Positions 45,101 to 58,327 of a stretch of DNA of 64,000 nt are shown piece after piece. Source of the DNA: Linum tenue (Eukaryota > Streptophyta > Magnoliopsida > Malpighiales > Linaceae); NCBI GenBank assembly GCA_946122785.1, contig CAMGYJ010000002.1:67047703-67111702 (forward strand), read 5' to 3'. The first letter of the stretch is position 1; each line of letters starts with the position of its first letter. The notes under the pieces were generated by a model. That model was given only the letters and a program-made list of their open reading frames with translations, was not told the DNA's origin and searched no databases. Both the position numbers and the translations under genes were made by a program.

Positions 45101-45616
45101 CCTGAATCCCCCCTTTTTACCTGCTGCGAGAGCACATCCGCCTGACCTGTCTCGCCATCCGAATCCCCTTTCTCAATTCCCTTCACTAGAGCCTGACACA
45201 AACAAAAACGTAGCAGCCGTCACTTCTCTTCCAAAATCACCAAACAGAAACGCAAACAAGCAAAAAAATCTACCTCGCACACAAAAATTTTACAGTTTTA
45301 AGATTATGGATACAAGGTCCAGCAAAATCTACTAACTAAATTCGCGAGCAGATCGACAGCACAAAGGTAATTCGAAGATTACCTGAAGCTCACCGATCAG
45401 GTCTGATAATTTACCTTTCTGGATCAACACCGTACCGAAATAACCTGGAAGCGAGACCAGCTAAGTCAGATACGAATCAGGGGAACAGAGAAGCGATGCT
45501 GTATCGACAGATACAAACATGAGAAAGGAGCCAGAAACGGTGATCGAGCGGCGGCGGGAACTACCTGCTCCGGCGATTAGCAGGACCCGAGAACCCAGAG
45601 CAGCTTGCATAGCCAT
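42129..45616 (-). CDS. DUF1664 family protein, membrane-anchored coiled coil
   Basis: Thirteen short exons: 45616-45565, 45444-45383, 45192-45121, 44993-44918, 44760-44690, 44585-44484, 44211-44122, 43926-43852, 43678-43646, 43366-43289, 43037-42978, 42391-42282, 42150-42129. They join in frame to 300 aa. The N-terminus (MAMQAALGSRVLLIAGAGYF) is a hydrophobic anchor or signal. A second hydrophobic segment (YIIPAATVGAVGYGYIWWK, about 88-110) precedes a helical, heptad-rich region (LTKHLEGVTDAL, LTQRIQGLDDKMDKQNELSRKIE). The family has no established biochemical function; an organellar membrane location is plausible. It is divergent from the VDAC gene with 540 bp between start codons. The last exon adds only seven codons and is the least certain. 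Confidence 0.88.
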
Positions 45617-46156
45617 GATTGCGAGCTGAAAGAATCACACGAACTCGGAAACCTAACTGGGATGGAGGGGAAAATAAATTTCCGTGGTTGCGAAGTCATA
45701 AAGGTTGAAAACAAAATAATATATCAATTGTTAATTCGTCACGTGCTGGGCCAGTTACTGGGCCTGCTTAACCGACTCTGGTATTCAGGCCCAAAAGCGA
45801 TCCATTTGATCAACGAAAACCGCACCGCAAGGACGAATATGCCCCAGCTGGGATAGCTGCCCCGGATTCTTGAATAGCAAACGACAAAAACTATCTTCCT
45901 TCCCTTCCCCGTAAATAATCCAACGGTCCAAAACGCGAATATGTGGAAGCAAGCTAGATCCGACGGTCCTGATTGGACCTCATGAAAGACCGCGACAAAG
46001 AAAAATAGGGTTGTCCTTGGCTTCGTAAATTGTTATTAGCTGAAAAAACTCTCTAGAATACTCCACGCCGAGCCTCTCTGCGCCCTTCCCTACCCCAAAC
46101 CTTTCCTCTCGCTCTTTCTCGCTCCGTCGTCCATTCCAGTCTCTCGTCGGGGAATC
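45617..46156. promoter_or_regulatory. Shared divergent promoter (DUF1664 / VDAC)
   Basis: 540 bp between two divergent start codons. The middle contains CACGTG-like and GC-richer sequence (about 45735-45745, CGTCACGTGC). Two CAACGGTCC/CGACGGTCC-type motifs occur at 45920 and 45960. No clear TATA on either strand, as is usual for housekeeping genes. A bidirectional promoter is inference from spacing. Confidence 0.5.
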
Positions 46157-48387
46157 ATGGGGAAAGGTCCCGGTCTCTACACCGATATCGGAAAGAAAGC
46201 CAGAGGTAGGGTTCCGATCGAATTCCTCTTTTTCTCTCACTCGTTGAAGTTTCTCCGATTTCGTTTCTGGTCCGATCAGCGATTTGCGTTTGTGTTTGCC
46301 GAGAGCTAATCAACGGTTGTTTTTTTCTCCGTTTTGGCAGATCTTCTCTACCGGGATTACCAGGCGGACCACAAGTTCACCCTCACTACCTACACCGCCA
46401 ATGGAGTCGTACGTTCCTCGCCTCGCCCCGCTTCGTTTTTTAACCGTTCTTTCTTTCTGTTTTTAGGTTTTCTTCTGGTTTTGTGTTTACGGGGTGGAAT
46501 GGATGGCTTGTGTAATGTGGTTTGCTCTTTAAAGGACGGTTTGGACCGTTCTTCCGAATATCAGCTGCGTGTGTGTACTGTGTAGTAGTTCTTCTTAGTG
46601 TCTGCGCTTCGTATTGATTCTTCATTGTTGGCTTAAAGTTGAAAAAGTCGATCAGCCACTGTGGTTCCTTTTGTTTCCGGTACTTTGCTGGTGGTGGTAG
46701 GTAACTTTTTGCTGTCCATTACAGGCAATCACCTCGACTGGTGTCAAGAAAGGTGAGCTGATCTTGGCCGATGTGACCACTCAGCTGAAGAACAAGAACA
46801 TCACCACTGACGTCAAGGTGGACACAAGTTCTAACGTAAGTCAGGAAAGCAGGTGCAATGTAATTGGAATTGTGCTCTTCATGTGTGAATATTAATGCAT
46901 TTCGACCTTATTGTCCCTTGTACGGGCTCATCTTCTTACCATCTTATGCGTTTTCAGCCACATCAAATTGTAGTAGTGGCTTCTGAGGTCATATGTCGAC
47001 ATACTCACTATGCTACCTTGTCTGCTCCACTCTAGTTAAAATTTGATGTCCTAAACCTGGTTATGTTACTGGAAATTGCGTTTGGTTGTTGTTGCCAGCA
47101 TATGTTCCTCATGCAGAATCATCGTGTTACACCTTGTCTTGCTCCACTCTACTTGAGTTTATATCATGGATATGTTTCTCGTGCATATTCACCTGGTTAT
47201 GTTGTTGGAAACTTGCGTTTGTTTGCTAATGGCATAGTGGTTTTATGTTTTTCATGTGGTGCACTGATGTTCCCATGGTTGTACATTGAAATGCTCTTCT
47301 GGTTCGATTGATGAGTTGAACTATTCTTTCTTTCTGTCTCTGTAGCTTTTCACCACAGTCACTATTGATGAACCAGCTCCTGGACTGAAGACAATCTTTA
47401 GCTTTAAGGTCCCTGACCAGAGATCTGGCAAGGTAAAAGCTCCTTAATCCTTGTGGTCAAGTGTTCTCTAGTTGTCACTTTTCTGAATAGTTACTGGCTA
47501 ATGTGGAGGAGAAATTCTTCCCAAAAAATTTTGATTGATCTGTTTTGAAGAAGATCAAATGGTTAATGACTACGTATATGGAAGTCTTACTTGTGGCCTC
47601 TTGTATTGGTTGGCTTCGTTGTGGAGTACCTACTAATTAGTGCAATACTTTTGATCATTTTCTGTTGGTTGATATCAGGTGGAACTCCAGTACCAACATG
47701 AGTACACTGGGATTAGCACTAGCATTGGTATGACTGCAAGTCCGCTTGTTAACTTCTCTGGCGTAGTTGGCAACAATTTGTTGGCTCTTGGGACTGACCT
47801 CTGCTTTGACACTGCCTCTGGGAACTTCACCAAATTGAATGCTGGTTTGAGCTACACCAATGCTGACTTGGTTGCTGCTGTTACCTTGTAAGCCCCTATG
47901 CCTGCTAGTTTCATGGTCGTTGATTTCATCATCTGAAGTTGAGCACTTGTTATATTGTGTGAAAGGGCTCGTGTTGTTCGTTTTCTTTTAGAAATCATTT
48001 ATGTTGTGTTTGTCATATGGTATTTTTTTTTTTTGTGGTTCATGTTCAATGAATTAGTGGACTTGTGTGAATGGTTGCAGGAATGACAAGGGAGATACAC
48101 TCACGGCCTCCTATTACCACACCGTGAGCCCGTTGACTAGCACTGCTGTTGGTGCTGAGCTGACTCACAGCTTCTCCAGCAACGAGAACACTTTGACAAT
48201 TGGCACTCAGCACGCCCTCGACCCTTTGACCACAGTCAAGGGCAGAGTGAACAACTATGGGAAAGCGAGCGCACTCATCCAGCACGCGTGGCGCCCGAAG
48301 TCTCTCTTCACCATATCTGGGGAGGTGGACACGAGGGCAATTGAGAAGAGTGCCAAGATTGGACTTGCAGTTGCCCTGAAGCCCTGA
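46157..48387 (+). CDS. VDAC: Mitochondrial outer membrane porin (VDAC)
   Basis: A voltage-dependent anion channel forming the beta-barrel pore for metabolites in the mitochondrial outer membrane. Six exons (46157-46205, 46341-46408, 46725-46835, 47346-47432, 47679-47887, 48081-48387) join in frame to 276 aa, the standard plant VDAC length. The N-terminus [20 protein letters not shown] is the conserved helix. Alternating strands follow ([51 protein letters not shown]), and the C-terminal strand is [12 protein letters not shown]. No anomaly in length or motifs. The isoform number cannot be assigned. Confidence 0.96.
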
Positions 48388-50214
48388 ACATGGAGGTTCA
48401 ACTTCTTGTCTGTGTTGGTGGCCTTGCTTTGTTAGGATTGAGAGCAGCAATAACTTGAACAGATATGATGGAGAGAAGATTATATCCCTTTTTCCAAATG
48501 GATCATGTTTATTTGTGTTGGGTTTTTTCCCCTCCTTTCACACATTTTGGCGGATTATGGGTACTGTAGAAAATAATCCTTTAGTTGGTGTCAGGAACCA
48601 TCATTGGTTTTCTTGGTTGCGAGTTTTGTGCATCAACCCTTGATGCAAAGGGAAGTAAAGTGTAGAAAGAAATGCTCTTCTTCACCAGCACGGTACTTTG
48701 GAAATTTTTTGGATGGAAATTGGTAAAGCTGAACCCTCCGTTTCATTCAGTTCATTTAAGTGATATGAAACTATTGAATCATGGTTGAATCCCGCCAATA
48801 GCGATCCTTCCTCAACAACCGAAGCACATCATTGTTCTTTTTTATCATCGGACTTAGCCTCGGATTCAGGGCCTCCTCGTCCTTTTCGGGCTTCTGGCCC
48901 AAGTACTTCTGCACCATGTTTGCTTTTGTGAAGGAGGAGGTGGTATATTTGGCTTTCTCAAACCCTAATCCGTTTTATAATCAGATAAGAATACGATCTC
49001 ATCAAAAAGTACATCCTTCCCTTCGTCCGCGTAACAAAGTGCATTCTACTTTCTCATTCATTTTTGTTAATTTTGAGTATTTAGATATAAAAATAGCACC
49101 ACTATAAGCTATAAAGTGTGTAGTAGTAGTATTTGTCTTGTCATAGAATAAATAATTGCCTCATAGCTTTCAATTATCATATTCATCAATGCATGAGTTT
49201 TAAGTATAAGCATCAGCATCAACTATCCTGAGCACTAAATTATATTTAATCAACATTCTTTCATTCAGTTGTATATTCTAAAACAAACCATATACTCTTC
49301 TCTTACGTACTAACCCAATCAATAAATTGAATTCTAGTAGATATTGAAAATAATGACTCTTTAAGTTACATATGACTTACGAAGCCAATGGTCCGGTAGT
49401 TTATTTTTCTTGAGATGAGTTAAATTTAGTTTCTTTAGAAAAATATTTTCATTCATATGATTTTCCTCTTCTAGGATTACATAGCTTATAGTTTCTCCAT
49501 TATAATGAATTATGAAAAATTAGTATAATTTTACAACTTAGCAGAATTTCAGAGAGTTTGAGTTAAGTTTGAAATTGCAATTTCAAACTAATAAGAGTAA
49601 GATTTCAAATTTAAGTGTGTTTTTAGTTATGTTGTAACTTTTATATGGAGCTTTTTAGGAAAGCGTGTTTAAGAAAAATAATGTTTGATTGATAAACAAA
49701 TAAAAGTATTTTATTTAATATAAAAAGTGACACAAAATTTATCAATATGAAAAAGAATAAAAAAGAATCTTATTTGTTGTGTTGACCTTTTTTAATATTA
49801 AATTTATAAAAATAATGGGCTGATGTGATAACCTTTTTCTATTGGAATTGTCTTATACTTTTGGGTAGATAAATTGAGATAGAATTGGATTTATTTTAAT
49901 ACGTAATTTATTCAATATTTTAAATTAAGCAACAAATTAATTTTTCTGTAGTGAATAAACTTGTTTAGATAATAAAAAAAATGAATTTTAGGGTTGTCCT
50001 AAAACCCCATGGGTTGCCACTTTCCAAATAAATTAAATATAATGTGCTCAGTTCCAACTCTATTAATTATAGTAATTTTTACTTGCAATCCAAATTATTT
50101 CCTCACCATCCTTCATTCTTTATATAGTTGTGCTCTAATACAATATGATTTAGACAGAACTGAATTGTTACACACCTAACGAAATCTAATTATATGGAGG
50201 AACATCTTATCCAC
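48388..50214. other. VDAC 3' region and AT-rich intergenic DNA
   Basis: The 3' UTR of VDAC occupies the first few hundred bases. A 48-codon minus-strand frame (48771-48917) stands out in composition. The rest is AT-rich without terminal repeats or genes. Confidence 0.5.
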
Positions 50215-52983
50215 TGTTATGAAAAATATAGAAAAAAAAAACAAGAAGAAAAGTAGTGAGGAAAGACACAAGAGAAAAGGGTAGAAGTGTTCTTATTCAT
50301 CATGTTCCTGTGTACAATGAGGTGTTCTATTTATAGGCACATATACGTAACATTCACAATTTCCTCTATCAATGCACATGAATGTGATATAATAACCATG
50401 AAGATGATAGCATGTCTCATGAATGCTAACCATTGCGCATGATCTCATGATGTAGCATTTATGATTTGTTTAGAATCTCCATGAGATAGTTGTACGACCA
50501 TAACTAATCAAATAAATCATCTTTGGTTCTCATCGTTACCTGAAGGTAGTGAAGTATAAGCTCAACTCTGTTTGATTGTCATCTACAGAGAAAAAACAAA
50601 TATTGTTAATATACTAACATCGAATGATATGCTAGATGGTGTATGGCTAACAAGATATATTAGCACTCTAATGACATCAATATACGGTACTTCAGAACCT
50701 AATCATTCATTTCTATCTCAATGCCTAAATGAATCCTTTGTGACTTCTAGTGACCTTATGATCATTAGGTTGCTGAACTTATGTAATTTTTCATATAAAG
50801 TGCTCTTTCACTTTTTCGATTTGTTCTTCTTGATCCACAAAAAGAATCTTCTTAAATCATTCATGTTTGATTTCTTTCTCTAAGCAATCTATTGCTTCAC
50901 GAAACTCTTCTATAGTTCCAATAATATTTCTATCGAAATAATATAAGATCATTATGAAATAATGTCTTCACTCTTTTCTTCTAAATAACTATAAAAATTA
51001 GCTATAACACAATTATATGCTAGCAATTACTTCGTACTACAAGGTCCCAACCAAAAGCCACGTCATACACAACAACATCACTTAACCAAATCACATTCAT
51101 AAATCAAAACTCATACATAAAACTAAAGCCACAATATCACGCACATAAGTCTATATGTCATTACACAATCACACATGCCAAATGCAAATGCAAATGCTCT
51201 AATGAACTTTATTCGAATTTAATCACGTAAGGCTTATTCGACCACTTCCTTTATCATATATTCACTTAGATGAATATATCATATTCATCCATTTTATCTC
51301 AATCCATACAAGAGATTGTTTTATCCATCGATATTGTTCTCGAGAACGTCACATGTTTGCTTCTGGCAAATTAGTCATTCAGAGATTTTCGTATAAATAT
51401 CATTATCAAGATACTCATACAAATAGGCTATCACAATATCTACAATATGCAAATTTCATACTCTTTGAACTGCCAAACTATTTAAATTGTACAACATAGT
51501 TGCATCCACCACAAGAAAGTATGTCTCTGCATAATTAATGTCAGGTTTCTATGAGAAACCTCTTACGAAAAATTGTGTTATATCTTTCACAATTTCCTTA
51601 CTCGTTTGCACAAAACTCATTTTTATCCCGTTAGTTTTACATCTTCAGGTGTAAGGACTTCTGGTCCAAAACTTTTACCAAACAAGTCTAATGTTTTGGT
51701 TTATATTGGCCAATAAATATTCTTTTGCATGCATTACTAGACTTTTACTTTTGATGCTTTTTGTATCTATCATGTTCAGCGCTGCAGCATAATCAAAACC
51801 CTTGTCGACAATAAATCCACTTTGGTTCCAGCTTTTTCATACTAGCAAATTAATTGAGATCTATTCATATTAAAACTTATAGGTACCTTCTATCTGGAAC
51901 TATGATCTCAATTATATGACTTGACTCTTCTACAACTATTTTATCCTCGAGTTGACCATCTTAATTTATAGCTCCTTCCTTTCTCGAGAATTTTTATCTT
52001 TGGAATCGATTGGTCTACCACGCTTCATGCGCTCATTTAGACTCATTAGATTGTCCAATATGGACATCAATTTGGATTGGAGCATTGATAATTGGGCATG
52101 TGAAAGTCACTCCTTTTGGTGAGTAAAAGGCGTTTGGCAATCAATAAGTTTTTTTCTTAATGAATCATCATATGAACTTCGGGTTCATTTTCTTAGTTTG
52201 AGGATCAAAATGAGATAATGATCATTCCAACTCAGATCTGTGACCAACTGTTTACTTTCCTCCCCCTTAATGTTTGAAAATTAATTCATCAAAATGATGA
52301 TATTAGCAAAAAGAGTCATGAACAAATCTCTCATTGCAATGAATACCATGTCCAACATAAGCTCTCATGGAACCCATAACGTGTTATGGTGGAGTAATAA
52401 AATTTCTAGCATTTGAAATGTTTGTTCCCTAACCAAAATCATTTGTATGAAAGGAGGGAACTTATGATAATTTGTTGGCTTCATGCGAATTAATGATATC
52501 ATATGCTAACTAGCATGCCTCGACAAGAGATTGATAGGCTTAGCTTGTTCTCATAAGAGAAGTAATGTTTGATTGGATAATCATCAAAATATATCTATCA
52601 TTCGACAACTAATCTCGCAAACATCAAGTTGCAGTTAGATAACATACATATATGACCATATAGGTGATGCATCAATCAAAATCATATGCCATATATGATT
52701 GGCACGGTGAGTGTATTTTTCACCATACACTTTTATAAAATCTCAATAGATTCAATTATATACTTAAGTGTGTATATTCTCCTCGAGAGCATATATCACA
52801 TAATTAATCATTTGATTGATGAATTCTCTAAACTCTCACTTAATTTTCATATGATATCTCAATCATTCTTTCACATATGTATCCGAGATGGTATGACCGG
52901 ACATGCCAAAACAAAAAGTTATCCGATCTTGTAAACTTCTAGTTTACTCTTTCATATGTTTAAATATACATTTATTACAATTT

Positions 52984-53075
52984 CTCAAGTTAAGTATATG
53001 TTCTCTTAGAAGACATTTCTGATGTTTCAAATTTCCCAAGTTAAATATATGTTCTCTTAGAAGACATTTCTGATG
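52984..53075. repeat. Tandem duplication, 41-bp unit
   Basis: AAGTTAAGTATATGTTCTCT...GACATTTCTGATG at 52984-53024 is repeated at 53035-53075 with two differences, 51 bp apart. It lies in the interior of the decayed LTR element. Confidence 0.85.
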
Positions 53076-53373
53076 CAATATCAATTATGATATTCGTTTA
53101 TGCGAATATCTTTATAATTCGGTAATGCATCTTCAACTGGTAATTTAGTTCTTTCACTTCTCAAAACATTAGCTCTTCTGATTCAGTGAATTATTGTAAG
53201 CACATATCCATAGTGATAAGAATATTGTCGTACTATTGTTATCACAAATATATTATTTAGTTACTTCAAGTAACAAAACACAATCTCTTTAAGACCTTTT
53301 TCTTACTTTCATACTATATTATATAATACCAGTATTAACTTTTGTGAATATTCATTCTATACAAAAGCATACA

Positions 53374-53374
53374 A

Positions 53375-53406
<32 letters not shown>
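53374..53406. repeat. (AAT)n microsatellite
   Basis: About eleven uninterrupted AAT/TAA units in AT-rich DNA inside the decayed LTR element. Confidence 0.9.
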
Positions 53407-53408
<2 letters not shown>

Positions 53409-54659
53409 TATATGTGTTCCATAACACATTTTGGCATACGAAGGTTACAATATATAATCATGACTTTTGCTACATGAACTGTTATGTCCACCTTATTTAT
53501 AATCATTTTATCTTTCACTTTCGGTGAAAATATACATTTGTTGATTGTCGTTATCCAAACACCAAATTATATTTTTATAATGGTGCGTCTCGCTCCGTTC
53601 ACTTTTAAGAATGGTTTGTTTCATTCGCTTCCGGGAATAAAACATCACCCTTTGGATCAAGTTATATAATATTTCTCATCTTTAACAAACAAGAAATTAA
53701 CTTCTTATTATAAAATCTCTTCCATTATATTTCTATTGCAGGGGCACACAAATATTTCATTTTCCTTCCAATAATTCTTGAACCAATAAAACTTCTTTTC
53801 ATACATCAGGTACAAGACCAATAATCTTTTTCACCACAAATGTAACTTATATTCCAACAATTTTGTTACCAGATCCACTTCTTTCATTTGACACATTTTT
53901 CTTCTTTTTTCCAGTTCGAGAGAAATTGAGATCTTTGGACTTTCATTTCTCTATATGTCCAATGTAACAATTGATAAGTCAATCCATAGTGTACTTATTT
54001 CATGATTTTGCTACTAAAAGAGCAATTTTTATTTTTTGATAATGTCCAATCACAAACTCTATGTTACGAGATCGACATATATAAAATAAGTTCAAAAAAT
54101 AATATGAACAAATAACATGATCAAATAGTCTATCAGAGACAATGAAATAGATAAACATACTAACAAGAAACGACATGAAAATTTGCATACCTTGATTGTG
54201 TTGTGATCTTACTCAAGTATATTTGATGTAGAGAGAGAATGACCAAACATGACTTTGGCAGAGTTTCGTGCTGATAACATGTTATGAAAATTATAGAAAT
54301 GGAGAAGAAAACAAGAACAAAAGTAGAGAGGAAAGACACAAGAGAAAATGGGAGAAGTGTTCTTCTTATTATTCATCATATTCCTTTGTACAATGGGCAC
54401 ATATACATAACCTTTACAATCCCTTCTATGCACATGAATGTGATATAATAACAATGAAAATGATTCATTTCCATGATCAATGTAGGGAGGTAAATACCTC
54501 CTAATGTAACATCTCATATGGAATCCAAGTAGCATCCAATGTAGAATCCAATGGACATCCACAATAATACATAGTTTCACAATATCCACAACATATAAAA
54601 AAAAAGGAAGGCCAAAAGGGAGTCTTTAAAAAAAAATATAATGGTGATATAAATTTTAT

Positions 54660-57000
54660 TAGAAAGGAAAGGAAAGAAAGAAAGGAAAAGTTACAAAAGG
54701 ACTTAGCAAACAGGGGTCGCCAGAGCAACAAGGAGAAAGTGCCTGGCACCCCCAAAACCCAGCAAAGCGAAGCAAACAGAGGAAACAGAGGAATCCAACA
54801 AAAGCTCCAAACAAACAACATACAAGAGGCGCCACAGTAGCATTAGGAAGTCAGCATTAGCATTGAAGGGTCATCGTTCTAGTCAACCAAGTTGGGAACT
54901 TGCTGCCTAGGAAGCAGCCGCTCTCTCGCGACGAGCTGCCATTGATCAGCCACACATCTGTCAATCTTGTTAGAAGCGCAAAGCCAATCATGGATGATGA
55001 AATGATTCTGAAACTGGCTCCTAGAACATAGTTGTAATCATCCTAAAAGGTCCGAGTATTTATTTCAAGTCAAATACGCCATGAGAAAGCGTGCAGGAAG
55101 ACTCTAGAGCACCACATCTGCGGACTTGAAGTTGTATCCTTCGGCCACTCCTTAATGGTAGAAGTGATATCGTGTGTAGGAGACTGAATTCCAACAAAAT
55201 TGCTCATCACTCTCCACACTTCGCGGGAGATACTGCAGAGGAGGAAAAGATGATGAATTGTCTCTTTGTTCTCGCCACAAAGCACACAACGACTAGGGAA
55301 GGACCATCCCCTCCGTTTAAGTAGGGGTGAGCATTGGGTGGTTTAACCCACAAATCAACCCGCAAGTGACCCACCCATTATTATGTGGGTGGTTCATATG
55401 GGTGGGTGTGGGTTCTAAAATAAGTGACCCACAAAATTTTGGGTGGGTGTGGGTGGATTGTGGTTGACCCACGACCCATCCAACTTCTTAACCTCAAACC
55501 TTCGAAGCTCTTACATATATAGCTTTATCAAAAATGAAACCCTTAAAATCATAAAAGGTAGTCTCAATTCTGATCAAAGGATTGTGTTGTGAGGTGTGTT
55601 TAGGTAATTGGAGGTACGCTTAAGCATAACTAGTAGACAAAATGTCATAAAAATGATAGTTGTCTTCCACAAAATGACCATCTCAAACTACCACTGATTA
55701 GTCCTCCATTCCTTCCATCAATTTGAAATTGTAATTTGCGACTATAAGTTAAAAAGCTATTTACGCTCACAACACCTAGGCGAATGAGGCGATAGGCAAG
55801 ACCAAAACGTTTGCCTTATGCCTAGTGCCTTCTTGAACTTTGGTTATTATTAGGCTTAGATCATGTTTATCAGTTGAATATTTTGTAATTTGTGGACAAT
55901 TACCAATATAAATATTGTAAAATAAATGATTCCCCTGATTTGTGGATTAAAGGTTATTTACTTTGAAAATTACTATCAATTTAAGTTTAAAACTATTGAA
56001 ATTATAAGATCATATGAAATATATTTTGTAAACCCACCGAATCCACCCAACCACCCATCGTCCAAAATCACCAAACCCAAACGACCCACATGTAATGCTT
56101 GGGTGGGTGCGGGTCATTTTCCTTCACCCACAACGTAGTGGGTGGTTCGAAACCCACCCAAATCTGCAAAAAAAACCACCCACTGCTCACCCTTACGTTT
56201 AAGAGTGTCGTCTGCGAGAATCTACTTATGAAACACGATCCAGATGAACACACAGATCTTTTGGGGGATGACATCTTGCCAAATCGCCTTTGCGGGAAAG
56301 TCTCCTGAGTTGAAAATGTTGTCTTTGATGAGTTCCCCATACAGAGAACGCTAAAGCCGAAAGTGGGTGTTGGCTCCCAAACAAGACGAGTTGGTCCTGC
56401 AAAGAAATTTTTAGTAGACACATTGTTAAGAACCAAAAACAAGTTTTCTCGCTCTCTCTCAGACAACCCCCCCCCCCCCCTAAGTTATGAGTACGTGGTA
56501 AATCCCAAGAAATTCTCTCTCCCTGATGTCTTACCACATCCACAATAAAGCGATTCGGGAAAGCAGAAGCAGCAGCCACCCACGGAAAGTCCAAAGCAAG
56601 AGTTCGACTCGGGATCCTCACATCGTCCAATCCCAGAACTCGACTCAACTCGAGCATATTTCCAAAAATGTTCTTTAATTTCATAATTTGGGTCCAAGAA
56701 CTACAACCAGCAGGATCACGTATGGAACCAGACATCCATTCCGACTTATCATTGGGATAATTGATGTTGATAAGCTCCCGCCACCACACACCCCTTTCAA
56801 GGGCAAACCGCCACCACCATTTACACAACAAGAACTGATTTCTTAACTTGAGATCAGCAATACCAAGACCGCCAAACTTCTTAGGTCTTTCGCAAATATT
56901 CCAAGCTACTAAATGAAGCCTCCCATCATCTTGGCCACTGGAGACTAGACCATATAAAGTCACGTTGAACCTTCTCAAGTCGATTAATGACAGTACTCGT
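54660..57000 (-). mobile_element. LINE ORF2 fragment split by a hAT element
   Basis: On the minus strand, the right part (56204-57000) encodes the post-RT region: HLVAWNICERPKKFGGLGIA, LRNQFLLCKWWWRF, WWRELININY. The left part (54660-55313) continues with the zf-RVT block: FPSRCVLCGENKETIHHLFL, REVWRVM. Together they read as one LINE ORF2 segment interrupted inside a TLKRR motif by the element 55322-56195. It has stops and shifts and no RNase H that I can follow to the end. A poly-C run lies at 56467-56478. Confidence 0.82.
55322..56195. mobile_element. hAT-like non-autonomous element with perfect 8-bp TSD
   Basis: Ends TAGGGGTGAGCATTGGGTGG and, reverse-complemented, TAAGGGTGAGCAGTGGGTGG form TIRs of about 22 bp. 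CGTTTAAG flanks both sides exactly (55314-55321 and 56196-56203). The body carries many GGGTGGGT / ACCCACCC subterminal repeats and no transposase frame. 874 bp. Removing it together with one TSD restores a continuous LINE protein motif, which independently confirms the boundaries. Confidence 0.92.
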
Positions 57001-58327
57001 GCCTTGAAAATAAATATTTTTTCTATTCTTATTGTTAAATATTTTGTCAATTCTTATTGGTCCCAAAGTTGGATTGTGGTAGATTTTATGATTCCCATGT
57101 TACTCACCAACTATTTTCAAGTCTACTTATACAGTTATATGACATCATTCCAACATTACTCCCATCAAGTATTAAGTGCTTTTTTAATAGACAATGAGGA
57201 TTGGATGGAGTATTGATATGAGTTATTTGTGAGTTATTTGAAACACAAATAACTCACAATGAGTTATTTGAACACAAATAACTCGTTTGACAGCGTTTTA
57301 CTGAAATGAGTTATTTGGACAGTGAGTCATTTACAAATAACTTAAAACGTCTATTAAAAAAAACTTAAAACGAGTTATTTGAAATAAGTTGTTTTACCAC
57401 TCTACTTTTACCAAATACCACAAGTCAAATACAACATTTGCATGGTTCAACCAAACGAGATACTTTAATTCAATTAGCAATGAAATACCACATGAACAAT
57501 AAATGAGTTATTTGACTCTACAAATACCACATTGACAATTAACCCATCCAAACGATTAAGAAATCATACTACTTGTTCTTTATAACAAGAAAATAGAACC
57601 AAACTAAGAGTATTGGAAAGAATTAAGAAATAATATGATAAAGAGTAATGAGGATTAAAGTGAATAAATCAAAATGAATCTTGTTTGTTGGGGATGGGGT
57701 CTTTGGTAAATCATAAAATTGTCACGTTGACTACATTGACACATTAAGTCAATTAGAAGGTTGCTTAGATCGATCATACTGATAAATTAGGTTGACTACA
57801 AAATTGATTATGTCGATCACATATCGGTATCACATCAACCACAAGATCAACTAAATTAACTACTTTTCCTTTCCTAAACATACCAAGAACTTTAACCAAA
57901 ATATATAATATATACAAAGAACTATGGAATTGTATCGGAAATTATAGAAGAATTGTTAGTTATATGATAGGTCTACCATAGTTGAACATTTTTATACCGC
58001 TAAAACTCGTCTTTCGATTTAGATTCTCGTAAAAGGTTTTCCTAATCGGATTGATATTTTCACAAAGACTGAAATATACTAATGGTTGGTTGTTCAAAAG
58101 TTTATCAAAGTTTTTTTATTGGTAAAACAAAAGCTCGACACTTGGCATTCAATATGGAAACTTACACAATCAAACAATCGAGAGCAGGTCCCAGCTCCGG
58201 AGTTCCGCCCGACTCTCCAACCGAAATAACAGCGATCGGCGACGGGAGACCCTGTTTTTCCTCTTGAAAGAAAGTCCATATTCAAAACCCCAATATAAGA
58301 TTCCCAGTATTTCATCCAAAAGCGGCC
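57001..58327. other. Intergenic, GAGTTATTTG palindromic repeats
   Basis: 57215-57550 contains at least six copies of GAGTTATTTG or its inverse CAAATAACTC arranged as hairpins, likely a MITE whose ends I cannot fix. The last 200 bp form the upstream region of the DUF1338 gene. Confidence 0.5.

Larger units (their letters stand above)
50215..54593 (-). mobile_element. Decayed LTR retrotransposon (probably copia) with two LTRs
   Basis: Two related direct repeats bound this block: about 50215-50530 and 54280-54593. Both open (plus strand) with TGTTATGAAAA and share AGGAAAGACACAAGAGAAAA, GAAGTGTTCTT and GCACATGAATGTGATATAAT. Just left of the second copy, on the minus strand, TGTTATCAGCACGA follows the LTR end and resembles a primer-binding site, so the element reads right to left. 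The 3.7-kb interior keeps no long frame. The flanks do not show a matching 5-bp TSD with the ends chosen, so the boundaries are approximate. The copia label rests on size and PBS type. Confidence 0.6.
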
